A stretch of DNA of 64,000 nt, taken from positions 18,329,449 to 18,393,448 of the forward strand of contig NW_026622930.1 of NCBI RefSeq assembly GCF_023065955.2, given 5' to 3'. Positions 34,610 to 47,324 of this stretch are shown one piece after another. Each line of letters starts with the position of its first letter. Within the stretch, counting starts at the first letter, position 1. This DNA is from Ursus arctos. Lineage: Eukaryota; Chordata; Mammalia; Carnivora; Ursidae. Both the position numbers and the translations under genes were made by a program. A model generated the notes under the pieces. It was not told the DNA's origin and ran no database searches. It worked only from the letters and a program-made list of their open reading frames with translations.

Positions 34610-37010
34610 CATGGTGAAGTCTCTTAACTGCCAGATTTGCATAGGAGACAGTCTGGTGTATTCTGTGAGCACAAATTAATTCACAAGTAGGAAGGATCAG
34701 AAAATACTCTGTCTCGTTTTAGGCAAGGTGGGGATGAAGAGAAGATATAAACACAAAATACGAAGCAGAAGGGAATAGTTAGTAAAAAGGATTTATGAAG
34801 TTTGAGCTGCTTATTGGTAAAATGGGCAGAGAACAAAAATGTAATTATCACTCTGCTGCAGAAGCTGAAAATGAGTTCTGTGGGTTTTGCAGAGTGTGAT
34901 GAAGAACAAGTGACATTAGCATTTGTTTGCAAGAATGATGACAGTGGAGTAGTGCCAGAGATCACAAAGAACGAATCTCAGCGGTCCAGTAGAGCAGTCA
35001 GCGAACCTGACCTTGAACTCTTGTTACTCACTCCGCTTCACAATTCCAGCCTTTACCTGAACAGGCTATAGACATTGGCTACGTATCGATGAAGATAACG
35101 CGGGGATCTCTGTTGTTACTAAGATATGCCCCACTTAACCGCCTTACAGACGGTAAAAGAGGATGGGATATACAGAAAATGCTAAATACCAGTAGATTTC
35201 TTCCCTTTCCAGGAAAGAAAATTTTAAAAATCCAAAGCAATGTTGAATTGTTATGGTTCAATTGCCTTTCAGTTCAGGTTTTTGTTTTGTTTTGGATTAG
35301 CTTTCCAAACCAGTTTTTTCTTCTTTTTTTTTTCCTCACAAATTTCAATTGACCTTCCCAGTGCAATTTGTCTTTAAGAAAATGGTGTCACCCGGTGGCG
35401 GTCATACATGCAGATTGGACAAATGTGCTCAGAAAGGTCTTTTTTGTAGTTGTTGTTAACTTTTCCAGGCAGGAAAGCAAAGAAAGGAGAAGGAAGATTT
35501 TGAGGGAACGCATTCTGATGTACTGTTAAATAATGGTCTTCTAATTCATTGGGCAACAGAAAATGGCCAGGCAATTCAGGAATGAAAATGTTTTTAAAAT
35601 GGATAAGCCAGCAACTCTAGAAATGATGAGAATCGGGGTTTAATGCACATTCTCACTAGATGGCTTACTCAGAGACGAGACTGTAAGTGTCTGCAATTTA
35701 CTAGCTTTTTTGTGATTCTTTGATGGACTGTAGATTGTCTCAAAGTGGTACTCCATTACCCCTATCTATCACTAGTAATGGACTAAATAAAAGTGATCTA
35801 ATTGCTGGTCATGGAAATACAAAAATACTCCTTTCTCCTCTCAGAGGAAAAGAAAGATGGGACTAGAAAGTATACAAACTATTAACTGTAGCTGTTCCTA
35901 TTCTGTTTAAGTAAAGAATTAGGACTTTGAGAATATCAGTGTGGACTTCCTTTTGCTTTAAAATAATAGTAGTGGTGGTCACTTCTTAATGCAAACCCTA
36001 ATGGCAACTATGATGCTATTTCTACTGCTTTGACGGCTGGATGGTGAAAGCTATAAACATTGATTTTTTGTTTTTTTTTAAGCAAGATATGCAGAAGTCT
36101 TTTCAAATGACGGTGTGATTCCTTGGTCAGTTACATCTCCATTCTCTTAAATATTTTATTTAATTTGTTAGGTCATATGTTTGCAGTGAGACGAAAAATA
36201 ATATCATACTGGAGAGGACATTTGGTGTCACATTTCAAATATGGATCCTGGTCCAGTCTATTATTTGTTTATATACATGTACTATCTTCAAGTATTTTCG
36301 GCTGCTCTTCTTAAGCTCAATCCCAGGACCATATCTGGAAGGGAAATGTGTTCTATTCTAAATTGAAGGTAACTCCACCTTCCATACCTGATATCTCCAA
36401 GTCTACAAACCCTTTGTATCCTGTGGATACAGCAACTGAACCCTTATTGGTTATCATAAGTATGGAGGATTATTACCAGTGCTTATAAATGACTGAGAAG
36501 GTTTCTGAAAGCTTGCTTATGTTGAAATTCAAGAAACAGAAATCTGATCCACAAAGACTTATAGCCTCAAGGATGATTTTTAATGGCAAGCTGAAATCTA
36601 GATTTCTTTTTTCTTAATGATATTTGGCTATTAACAAGTCAAGAAAACTCAGCAAATACACGCTGTCTTGCTCTGTGGGGTGGTGTTTCACATTTGTTTT
36701 GGTTTATATGTGTGTGTTCTTGCATTTATAATAATTGCAACATTAATACCAATGAAAATAAACAATACAAAGTTAAGGGGTCTGATGATCAAAAGTAATA
36801 TAGAGAACACATTCATATTGACTCAAAGATGATACATTTTTGCAAAACTTTTCTGTGTGGGAGATTTGACCGGGTTTTTAAATGTTGCCATGTTGGAGAT
36901 TAGAGAGGTAGGGCAGATAGACAGCTAAATGACTTTTGCCCCGTTAGATTATAAAAAATCACTTCCATTACTCAGAAACTCATTTCTTGCTGCAGGAGAC
37001 CCACATCATT
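34610..37010. other. Unique sequence, no convincing gene
   Basis: The longest frames are 94 codons (34681-34965, minus) and 89 codons (34802-35071, plus), which overlap on opposite strands. The plus frame encodes an acidic peptide with no recognised domain. No splice-bounded exon is evident. Confidence 0.45.
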
Positions 37011-37011
37011 T

Positions 37012-37150
37012 TAATAATAGTAATTATAATAATTATCATAGCACTTACACTCACAATTATACCGTGCTGCCTATCCAGTGAATCCTCCAACTCTCTAGAA
37101 GGGGAATACAAACCATAGACAGGAATCACTCTGCCCCTGAAATGCAGACC
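37012..37150 (-). repeat. Probable MIR fragment (antisense)
   Basis: taataatagtaattataataattatcatagcacttac and tccaactctctagaaggggaatac resemble the reverse MIR 3' half (agcatttattgagcacttac and the ccccattttacag region). Confidence 0.45.
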
Positions 37151-37154
37151 TCAC

Positions 37155-37975
37155 CAGAGTGAAAAAAGTGGCATCTCTTTTCCCTCCAGTTTCCAGTTTT
37201 TCCTAACAGTTGTTATTCGGAAGAATGAATTTAATTAAAGGTTGAAAAATAAAAAAATAATTTGTAAGAATTGAGTGGAAACAGAAAGAAGCCTCAGATA
37301 TCCTAAGGTAACCCAAGTTGTTAAAAACAGAGATAATGGCCAGGGAAACCTATAGATTTTTTAGCCTTTAGGCAAAAGGAAATTCGTTCTTTTAGGGCCT
37401 GTTCTGCAGCAAACATTCTCAATGTATATACAATAAAGAGTACCTATTGACTGGCTGTAGTGTGTCAGCTCTCACATGCTTGGCTGCACGTATATATACA
37501 CTCTCCATAGACTTTTGGATGAATCCCTACAAATCAGGACTGTATTCTTTAGAATATAGTAGGCAAACAATACTATTCTACTCTTACAGCCCCTTTTGCT
37601 CCAACACTTTCAAACCGCACCGTATTTTCAGGCTTATTTTGGCTACATTGTGAATATACGTGGATTGTATATGGATAGCTTTACAGCGGTAATTACTGGC
37701 TGGCAATCTCTCAGAACATTCTGGATTTGTTTGACTTAAATTATTTTTCTCTTTCTCTTAGTTTCAATGGGTCTATAAATATAATAATAAGAGCTCTGTG
37801 GTATGAATACTTCTGTCTGTGATCCCGGTTGGAATTAGTAGTTTGAAATAGTTTAAGACTAAGAAATACAAATGCCAAACTTTTGACAGAAGTTCCCCAT
37901 CCTCACAAGTTCTCCTTAACAACAGCCTCTTTCTAGACCTCAGGATGAAAGTAATTTAGATGTATTACTTTTCTT
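37155..37975. other. Unique sequence, no gene seen
   Basis: AT-rich. A 68-codon frame at 37447-37653 has no recognised motif. Confidence 0.45.
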
Positions 37976-37979
37976 TCTC

Positions 37980-38205
37980 ATGTCTGCATTTCCAAACCCA
38001 CATCTTTCTTCAAATGCTACCTCATCCACAAAGAATCAAATAATCTTGCTCTGTTCTGAAATTCATAACATGGAAGCTGGCTTATTCCTTTCTTAGAGCA
38101 CTTAATCACTGTCTGGTCTGTGAAAGCAAGGATCTTGTCAACTGGCACCGTGAACATTCCGAGTGCTAGTTACAAGTAGGTGCTCAATAAAATTATTTGA
38201 CCTGC
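37980..38205 (+). repeat. L2 LINE 3' end (sense)
   Basis: cttcaaatgctacctcatccac, ttcctttcttagagcacttaatcactgtctgg, gtgaaagcaaggatcttgtc, then ctagttacaagtaggtgctcaataaaatt, which matches the L2 terminal layout. Confidence 0.75.
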
Positions 38206-39955
38206 CCTAGGGTCTACTTTGTACAAATACTATTGTGTGTCAAATGGATGTCTTATATTTACAACCCACAATGTCAAACACTTAGTAAACATTTAGTAAA
38301 TAACAGTGATTATTGTTATCTGCCCTAAAGTTCTATAAACTCAGAGAAAAGGACCCCATCTTATTTACCATCATCTCTCCCACAGTACCTTGTATATGGA
38401 TTGCAAACGGATTCATCCTAAGAATTCTGTTCACAGTATGCTGCTTAAATCCAAGAATAAAGTTTTATATCCTTTATAGAATACTTGTATTCTATACAAT
38501 TTATATTTAATTAGGAGTTAGATTTCCAGAAGCACTTTGGAAACAAGTGGCAACTATTCCAAATGGCCTATCCAAACACAATAAATTTGAAATACATTTG
38601 AAGAAAAAAGAAAGAACATTCACCTTTCCTCCCCCAAAAAGCTGGTCTATACTGAGGGATTTAATGTTTTTAGCAGATAACTAAAAAATGTGCTGAATCC
38701 AAGAAAAGAATTTATGTGTGGCCATCTGAACTTCAAGAAATAATTGCCCTGCTAAGATTTATCTTCCCTACAATTGGGTTAATGGAAGCCTGTATTTTGG
38801 TATGCAAAGAATCCTTTCTTAAAATAAAAATTTGTAAATCTCTCCGGCGTGTTACCCTCTTATTTGACAAGAAAGTTGCCTTCACATATAATCTGTCATA
38901 GCCAGGACTGCAAAAATGCACTACTGGTGAGTCTTTAAATGAAAACACTATTTCTTAGAGATGGACAATATTGGTTACATTCTTCCAGTTATGCGTTGTT
39001 GAAAGAACAAATGATTCTCATTTTGAAGGGAAAAAAAAAACTTGAACAATTGCAAAAACAATATATTAATAGTTTTTCATTGTAAGAAAAGACAGCAATT
39101 GAGAAATGAAGATGCTTGCCTGTTTGCTTCTCTGAAGGATGTGTTTTGGAAACAGAAAGCATGTCCTTGGTGAGGGGAATGAGTGTCATTTAGGTTTTAG
39201 ATCAGCTGCGGCCCTAAAATCTATCTACATGGGCTTGTGTTAAATGGCAAGGTTGTGAAATGAAATACAAATTAGGCTTAAATAGGATAGATTGCATTAA
39301 AAATGTGCTCGACTGAGCAGGAAAGTTCAACCAAAGTTCAGTGAGTTCATGCTGATGTGAACTGGGGAGAGGAGCCGGGCACAATGTCATGTCTGCTGTG
39401 GGTGGGACCTCCCGGGGACATCTTCTGGCTTCCAAAGGCGACATTATATACACAAACAAGGGCATTCCAGCAGTGACTGACATCCTGCCGGATGAAGTTA
39501 ATTTGATCCACCTGAGGATAAATCCAGCAACTGCCTTATGACCAGCATGCTCGCTGTCGGTTCACACTAAATGTATATGCTGACCGATTCTCCAAACACA
39601 GCATTGATCTGCATCGTGAAGTGATACTTCTGATTGTAAGTTATCATTCATTTGATTCTGTGTAAGAAACTAAATCGAATGGCATAAAGAGAGATATTCT
39701 TATCTTTTCAATTACTATCTACTTTGAGCGTGATTTACATAATTCAAAAGAACTTTGAATTATTTCATGGATCCTACTGAGAAAATTCATCCTTTTTTGC
39801 ATTAAAAAATTCACAAATTTGAAAGAGAGGACTTTCTTCTTTCCAGCTTTATCTGTTATAGCTGAAATTTGATAGCACAACTATTTTCTCTTGATAGACC
39901 AGAATCTAAAACTATTTGCATTGATGAAAATGACTAGCTTATATACTAGGAACTA
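38206..39955. other. Unique sequence, possible conserved patch at 39470-39680
   Basis: No gene seen. Positions 39470-39680 are compositionally balanced with several CpGs (gctcgctgtcggttcacac, gctgaccgattctcc) and lack repeat landmarks. The 89-codon minus frame at 39214-39483 is unrecognised. Confidence 0.45.
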
Positions 39956-39959
39956 TTCA

Positions 39960-40120
39960 AATACTTTCTATTTCTTATTTAATTTTTCCAGTAGTGCTAT
40001 GATGAAGTTACTGTTATTACCTTCATTCCCATTCTACAGATGAGAAAGCTGAGGCACTAAGAGATTTATGGAGAGGGCAGACTTGTAAAAAATGGAACCA
40101 GGATTTAGACACAGGTCTTT
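39960..40120 (-). repeat. MIR SINE (antisense), interrupted by SINEs
   Basis: ttcattcccattctacagatgagaaagctgaggcactaagag, then aatggaaccaggatttagacacagg, a clear reverse MIR. It is broken at its 5' end by the CAN-SINE pair that follows. Confidence 0.8.
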
Positions 40121-40317
40121 GGGCACCTGGGTGGCTCAGTCGAATAAGCGTCTGCCTTTGGCTTAGGTCATGATCCCAGGGTCCTGGGATGGAGTCCCAC
40201 ATCTGGCTCCCTGCTTGGCGGGGAATCTGCTTCTCCCTCTACCCCTCCCCCCTGTTTGTGCTCTCACTCTCATGCTCTCTCTCTCTCAAATAATAAAATA
40301 TTGTAAAAAATAAAATA
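40121..40317 (+). mobile_element. CAN-SINE (SINEC), sense, first of a tandem pair
   Basis: gggcacctgggtggctcagtcg, tgatcccagggtcctggg, B-box-like gggatggagtcccac, the CT-rich region and aaataataaaata before an A-rich tail. Flanked by gacacaggtcttt (40108-40120) and aacgcaggccattt (40318-40331). Confidence 0.95.
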
Positions 40318-40331
40318 AACGCAGGCCATTT

Positions 40332-40551
40332 GGAGGCACCAGAGTGGCTCAGTCTGCTACGCATCAGACTCAGGATTTTGGCTCAGGTAGTGATCTCATG
40401 GGTTATAAGAACAAGTCAAGTGTTGGGTTGTGTGCCCAGTGAGGAGTCTGCTGGAAGATTCTCTCCCTCTGCCTCAGCCCCCACTCCCCCCACTTGTTCT
40501 CTATTTCTCTCTTTCTCTCAAATAAATAAAGAAATCTTTAAAAAATAAAAT
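40332..40551 (+). mobile_element. CAN-SINE (SINEC), sense, second of a tandem pair
   Basis: aggcaccagagtggctcagtc, tcaggattttggctcaggtagtgatctcatggg, gaggagtctgctggaagattctctccctctg, then aaataaataaagaaatctttaaaa. It carries the extra cagactcaggatttt and ggaagattctctcc segments and is much more diverged than its neighbour, so it is a different, older subfamily. The right flank aaacacaggccactt repeats the target again. Confidence 0.95.
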
Positions 40552-40569
40552 AAACACAGGCCACTTGGC

Positions 40570-42634
40570 TGCAGAGATGGAAAATCAAACCATTGATTAT
40601 GACATCCCACCCTCTCAGTCTCAAAAAAAGAAGGCATTACAAGGTATACACAGAATACCTGAATGGTCCAAAATGAGAGATCAAAAGTGGGAATACACAT
40701 AAATGGTTTAGCTAAGGGGAAATTAGCAGATTCTTTTAGAAGTGATGAGAATGTTTGAACATTGATTAGGGGGATGGTTACACAATTATGTAAATATAGT
40801 AAAAACCGTTGAACATGTCATTATGCATGCTTATGTATATATTCATATATATGAATACATATAGTCATATACACAAATTCATATACATGAATTTAAATAC
40901 ATGAATTCATATACACGAAGAAAGCTTTTTTTAATATATGTGTTTTATTTTAATTAATCTCTCAAATTCTTATTGAAAGGTTACCAGAGCAGGGAAGGAT
41001 AATTGATGGTATTTAAACTTGTGTGACCATACTTAAAAGCAGTCTAAAATCATGGCACGTAATCACCTGAACCAAATTATGTTTCCAAGCCACAAATTCT
41101 TTTGTGACTTGATTGCGAGGCACGTAGACGTGTGTACGTATCCTATTTATTTAGGAATCTTTTAATTACTCAGAAAAAAATCCTAATTACATTCTCTCCC
41201 TTTTAAAATTTTCTTATTATCATTGAAAATAGGTTCAAATATAATTATTTTTATTTATCATTTTCCTTCAACCTTCTTTAAACATTTTTTTTTTCCAGTT
41301 TGAACTATGGGAAAGCAGAGAGAAGTCACTTTGGAGTGGTTCACTTCCTGAAAACATTTATCTTCAAAATAAATTGGATTTCGGCTGCTTCGGTCAGTGA
41401 CTGGAAGTTGACAAGGCATCAGCCTTATCAAACCACAGCACTCTGTTCTCGATTTGGGATATTAGCATTCATAGTCTAATTGTCCTAAGGTTACATCCTC
41501 CTCTATTTAAATTTCTAATGCCCTAGGGAAAAGTGTATAGTCTAACCCCACAATTTATTAGATACCTAGGCTACATTCATTTTTGCTTTGTTTTATCTGA
41601 AAATGTATTTTGTGGTATTGTGGGAAAAGATAAAACAAATGTACTACCCTTCATTTATATTTACAGTGTGCTCTATTCTCTCATACATATAATGAAAGGA
41701 TCTTGTTGACCCTTATGTTCTAAGCCACATGAAAAATATGTATTTTAAATTTTAATCATAAATAGATTTAGTCTCCATTATGGTTTTCTTATTTTAGGCT
41801 GTATCAACACAGTCTTTTAAATAAAACGTTTATTTGTCAAGGCATGTACTTTACTTGACACAGCCGATCATAATGCTGTTTGGGGTTTTTATGATACCTC
41901 TTTTAAAGAGAATTTTTTTTTAGGCAAAAATGCAAACATTTCACCTTTTAAAATGCTTTGTGTTTGATTTGGTGTGCTTGACTTAAACATACCCAGCGTA
42001 TTTGAATCTCTCCTTATTTAAGGGAACCTTTCTGAAAAACAGGCATGGCAGTTAACTTCCTCTCTGTGGCTTTCCAAGAATGAATTAAAATGTGCAAAAT
42101 GACTTGAGATTCATGGTGAAAGGATGCTTTAGAGTGTTAATCCCCCATGAATTCTGCCTCCAGGATCCTGCTTAAATGAGCAGGAAACTTCTGGAATTAA
42201 AGATGTGAGTTCGCTCACATAAATGCCATTATTTGTAGGTGCATGTGCGTGAGTGTAAATAGAGGCCCGCACAGACAGGCCGAGAGAGACTGCAAAATAG
42301 AATCTCCTGTGTGTCGGAGGAAACGCTCTGGGGAGGGAATGGATACTTTCAGGAATTTGTTTTGTATCTCTTAACATACTTCATCAGTTTACCACGCCAT
42401 TGACTTGGACTCTGATCAGAGTTTTGGAGACTTGCAGATAAATTAAAGGGTAGCATTATATTTTGGTTTACTGATGAAATTTTAGAGTTTAAATTGTTTT
42501 TCCACTTCTATTTCCATGTTCTGGGGTGGGGAAGAAATGCAATGTACATTTTCTTACTGTGTATTACAATGGGGAAAAATTACCACATCGTATGGTCACA
42601 TGGTTCAAACAGTATTGCCTTTAAGAGCAGATTT
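40570..42634. other. Unique sequence, no gene seen
   Basis: Positions 40835-40920 hold an imperfect attcatatacatgaa-type repeat. Positions 41280-41470 and 42120-42400 are less AT-biased and repeat-free, possibly conserved. An 82-codon minus frame at 42129-42377 has no recognised domain. Confidence 0.45.
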
Positions 42635-42650
42635 AAAAGTCCTGTCTCTG

Positions 42651-42873
42651 GGGGCACCTGGGTGGCTCAGTCGTTAAGCGTCTGCCTTCGGCTCAGGGTG
42701 TGATCCTGGCATTCTGGGATCGAGCCCCACGTCGAGCCCCACGTCAAGCCCCACGTTGGGCTCCTCCGCTATGAGCCTGCTTCTTCCTCTCCCACTCCCG
42801 CTGCTTGTGTTCCCTCTCTCGCTGGCTGTCTCTCTTTGTCAAGTAAATAAATAAAATCTTTAACAAACAAACA
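42651..42873 (+). mobile_element. CAN-SINE (bear-type SINEC), sense, with a 12-base triplication
   Basis: gggcacctgggtggctcagtcg, gcgtctgccttcggctcaggg, then three copies of a 12-base unit (gagccccacgtc) at about 42722-42757 in the B-box region. The tail has aaataaataaaatc. Target-site duplication aaaagtcctgtctctg (42635-42650) and aaaagtcctgtgtctg (42874-42889), one mismatch. Confidence 0.97.
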
Positions 42874-42889
42874 AAAAGTCCTGTGTCTG

Positions 42890-45600
42890 ATTTTTATTGC
42901 AGTTTAATCTATGAATTATTTTTTAGGCTTCCCCATTCATCCACAACTATATTACATTATCTCTAGGTTGGTGTATACTGGGCAAAGTGGCTTTTTAATG
43001 TTTTTTTAACCGTCTCTCTAACTCTGTCTTTCTCTTTCTCTCTCTCACACACACACACACACACATACACACACACATGCACACACACATTTATAATTAG
43101 ACTTATACTATTAAGGTTATGATTTGTGTGTTTTTTTAAAGGTAGGATGGAATACTTCGATTTCCAAAAATCAGTTACTTAAACATTTCCAGTTTACAAA
43201 TATGGTGAATATGATCGTTGAGGTCATCTAATTTCCTGCCTAATATTAGCTACATTTATGAAGTTGAGCAAGCAGGTGGGGGAGTGGGATAGGTAGAAAA
43301 TGCTGTGAAAACATGAAAAATCAGAGTTTTAAATGGAATGCAATTTATGGTAAGACTAAAATAGAACGGTGACTTTACCTTTTGCTTTTTAGTACAACTG
43401 TCATTTGCATCGCGAGCTTTGTTTTTTTAAAGTGCTTTCAGATTTGGTGCCCTGGTATCTTTTCAAAGCCTTGTAGAACAATCGGAATTAGGCACTTAAT
43501 CCTTCAACTTGTCAACGTCAAGGAAAAGGAAAATGGATTAAGCAGCAGAAGAAGCCTGAAGGTTTGGCTGATAGACTCTTACTTGTCTTTAAGGGCACAT
43601 TTTATTCACTGGGCTCTGTTATTTTTTCACAACTTCTCCTGCTGCTCTAAGGGCAGAGCTGTTTTCCCGTCACCATGCTAGAGAATTCCCTGGTCCTATA
43701 GCCGATGTCCCCACTGATGCAGTAGTGAAGACTCCACTCGACCAACCTCCCCAGAGGGAGTCTGTCTATAAATGAAAAGTACAGTGTATTAATTTCTCTC
43801 TCGTTGTCTCTTCTGCTTTGGACATGCTTAGTATACTATGGACTCTTTCTGCCCTTTCACAATAAACAACAGTGACTTTTTTTATACCAACTTTACACCA
43901 AGAATTCCCTGTGAAGTTCAGGCAACTTAATGATTCGGGGACTCCAAATTGTAAGGTCCTCTTCCAAGTCCTGGGATAAGCCCTACCAAGGTGTTCGTAT
44001 CATCATGCTTTTGTATAAAGTCACGAAGAAAGATAGTTTCATCACAATTAATCAAGCCCTCAGTGTTTATCGCTTTGGGTTCCCCTAGCTCACATCTCCC
44101 CTCATGCCAGGTGTCCTTAGAGTGAGCAGAGCCAATTTTAGGATTTGGCAGACAAGAAGGAGAGTTTGAGTGTACATTTAGTTTAGGGCTTGGGGATGAT
44201 GTTTATTTGGTTCACAGTAGGTTTCACGTATGGTTATGGTTGGCCATCCCTGGGCCGACTTGTGCTTATCACAATACAGAAGAATGTGTCCCTCAATGCC
44301 TGGCACTGCAAGTATGGGCTTAATGGGGTAGATAGGTGTTCAAAATACATGCAACCAGAAGCTAGATTGTGACAAATTTTTCAAGGATCTAACGTGTAAA
44401 AAAAAAGGGGGGGCTATATTAAAAGAATATATTAAAAATTTTGGCACATATAAAGTGTGTACAATGAATTTGACTTTTCTTGTTTAATGGGAATGGCATA
44501 TTTGCAAAAGTTTAATATACCTTCTTAAGTGGAAAGATGTCTTGGAATATTTTAGTAAAACGAGAAATTACAGACCCTTTATTTGGTCATATATATTGTG
44601 TACTTTCATTTATCACTTTCAATTTTTTACATAGAGAACATTTTAAGGTAAAGGGAATGAAACATGAAATACAAGTTATAAATATGAGTGGTGAACTTGA
44701 CAGACATTATTTTGATATTGAGAAGGAAATTGTAACTAGAACTTTTCACATCATACCAAAAGCAGTAACTTATTATGAGAAGGAGATGAGTTTCAAATAG
44801 AAATAGTAAATGTTTTTTTATTGTTACTAATCTATTCAATATAAAGGAAACTATTATGTGAATATATGGTAAAAGATTTAATTATTTTGCTGATTTTATT
44901 AAAAAGTACTAATGCCAACAAAAAATAAGATAGAATTCATAATAAATGAGTACAATGCAGATTTTGATCCCAAACTGGTGATATGTGTCAGAAAATGAAA
45001 GAGAACTTAGGTTTTGTCAATACACGCACACACACACATGTACACACACACTTTAAATGCCCTGAATTCAGCTAAATCCCCAAATTGACAATACTAAAAC
45101 TTACACAATTACCAAATCGGCGTGAAGCTGAAAGAAACTTGTCTACATGTTCAATTATAATAATAAAAATTCAATCAACCATGACTAATGAAAAACTGAA
45201 TTATCTTTCTATTCTTACTGTAGATAGGCGAGATATGGTATTAAAATTCTTATCGTAAGAACAAACCATCTAATAAATAAAACAGCCAAAAATGTATATA
45301 AAAAGAAATATTACAGAGGCATATCAGGAAAAAATTGGTAATTAAAAAAAACTGATTTATTTGGATTTTTTATTTTTGTGGTATTTGTCAGCTTTAAAAA
45401 ATTTGTGAGTTTTAAATTTGCATATGCATACACTGCATGTGTATATATGCACACTATAAATACACACTATATATAGACACATATACGTAGTGTTTGTGTA
45501 TACACTTTCTCTGTAGATACAGTTTTCTACTTAATTTTTTACTTACAACCTACAGTATTTTTCTTAAAACGAGGTTCTAAAATAAAACAATGTCAGGCTC
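42890..45600. other. Unique sequence with a CA array, no gene seen
   Basis: Contains the CT/CA tract at 43021-43090 and short CA or TA/TG patches at 45022-45050 and 45420-45510. Open frames of 99 codons (43382-43681) and 87 codons (44537-44800) show no recognised family. The AT-rich 44400-44900 part has a poly-A/poly-G junction at 44400. Confidence 0.45.
43040..43090 (+). repeat. (CT)n/(CA)n interrupted microsatellite
   Basis: ctttctctctctcacacac leads into CA dinucleotides broken by two T (acatac, cacatgc). Confidence 0.9.
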
Positions 45601-45604
45601 CTGA

Positions 45605-45990
45605 AAACCTGGGTCTGTCCCTACCTATGAAATCAAATACATTTCTTTGAGTACAAGCAGCAGAAACCTGGTGCGTGTTTAATTTCAGAAAAAGGGCAGG
45701 TTTATTATAAGAACATTCGTTCCCCACAGAATCAAAGGAAGATCTCAGTGACTAAGATTGAGGAGGTGGGAGCCAGGATGGGAGACAGACTCCGGGTTTT
45801 AAGAGTGTCTCCACTGGTTGGAACATCCTGCTGTCTTCCTAACTGCCTCTTTACTTGAAATTCAAAAGATGAGGAGGAAGAGTCTGCCCTAGAAAGGATC
45901 CCGTGGGTGGGATCCCTGGAGTGACAGCGTCCCAGAATTGCATGGACGGAGGGCCAAGCAGTTTCACCAGGGAAGACAGGCAAGGAATCT
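45605..45990. repeat. Possible old repeat, family unassigned
   Basis: agcagcagaaacctggtgcg, gggcaggtttattataagaac, gaggtgggagccaggatggg and ggatccctggagtgacagcg are texturally like a decayed LTR, with higher GC than the flanks. No family could be assigned, and the 83-codon minus frame is not recognised. Confidence 0.3.
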
Positions 45991-46325
45991 GCTACAACAA
46001 GATAAGGTGCTTAACATTGGGGATAGGTGCGGGAGAGAGGGGTAAGCCAGCCTTGTGGTTTTCAAAAACTTGCACTTGAGTGTAAAAGATAACAACATAA
46101 ATTGATAGTTTGAAAATTACATTAAAAGCTAGGGAGGTTTGGAAACACAGGGTAAGAAGACAAACCCCAAACTGGACTTTCTTGGAGAGAAAATACCTGA
46201 GCTGAAACTTGATTTTAATTCTCGGCTTCCTTTCTTGAAAATTAAAATAAATAAATACATAAGATCATATTTTAGTATATGTCCTTTACGGAAAAAAAGG
46301 GGGGGGGAATCTGATCATTCTAACT
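45991..46325. other. Unique sequence, no gene seen
   Basis: Contains aaaaaaaggggggggg (46293-46308). Nothing else is recognised. Confidence 0.4.
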
Positions 46326-46329
46326 TATC

Positions 46330-46470
46330 CAGTACAATAGCTTCTTCCGACATAAGGAAATTGAATCCCAGAGAAGTGAAATAATTGGTAAAAGAAAATA
46401 CAACTAGTTGGTGGCAAAATTTTGCTGAAACCCAGGTCTTCTGAATCTTACTATAGTACTCTGTTGATCA
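46330..46470 (-). repeat. MIR SINE (antisense)
   Basis: acataaggaaattgaatcccagagaagtgaaataattgg, ctagttggtggcaaaattttgctgaaacccaggtcttctgaatc. Good reverse MIR core. Confidence 0.7.
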
Positions 46471-46474
46471 TTTT

Positions 46475-47320
46475 ACACAACAGATGAAAGGAATTCAGAG
46501 CACTCACCAAACTTCAAAGTGAATAAATGGAAATTTATAGGAGGTTCAAGGAAAGCAAGTAAAAAATCTGGTATTTATCATTTTAATTCAGGAAACATGA
46601 CTAAAGATATGTATATAAAAACTTTTAAATCAAAACATAGTATGTACAGGTTAAAGAGAGCAATCTGTTGGGGAAATAAATGGGCATTTCATAATAGGAA
46701 GCCATAAGCAGGAGTCCATGGGATTTTTCAGCTAATTGACAGCATGTTCAACAGTGAAAGCAATGACATATGTCAAACATCATTTAACAGACTTTAAATC
46801 TGCACTTAATAACAAATGCATAACCCATTTAGACCCAGATTCCCGGCTTTGATTTCTTAAGAACATATAGACAAATATACTTTATAGCATATATTAAGAT
46901 TCATGATTTACAATCTACACAAGGATGATATTACCCAAAACTCTGGATAATGGATAATAGAAATTCCAGATCTGTAAGCACAGGAGTAATGCTGAGCTCA
47001 AGGAAAACGATCAAGGCAGAAAGAAAGGAGCAAGCACAGAGAAAATACCCCACACTAAAATGCATCCCCAGTGCATTTGTTAAACTATTTATAAACTTGT
47101 CTCTTACTTTCTTTCCTCTCCTCTTTTTTTTTCTTCTTCTCATGAATCCATGCAGACATGTCCCTTGTTCCCCGGGAATTTTCCCTCACTGTCACTGCAT
47201 TGACTATCTTTTTCACTGTTATGTCATGCATGGAAACATCTTCCTCTTAAGATTTCATTACTTGAATTTAATACATTTAGGTAAGGTCCTAGGGAGATTT
47301 TAGGTGTGAATGTGTGATTA
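46475..47320. other. Unique sequence, no gene seen
   Basis: The longest frame is 117 codons (46950-47303, plus). It has a hydrophobic middle made of a TTTCCTCTCCTCTTTTTTTTTC pyrimidine run, and shows no homology that I recognise. Confidence 0.4.
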
Positions 47321-47324
47321 ACGA

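Noticed and set aside
34681..35071. Overlapping 94- and 89-codon frames on opposite strands
   Set aside because: Opposed frames of similar size without family similarity are typical of random open stretches.
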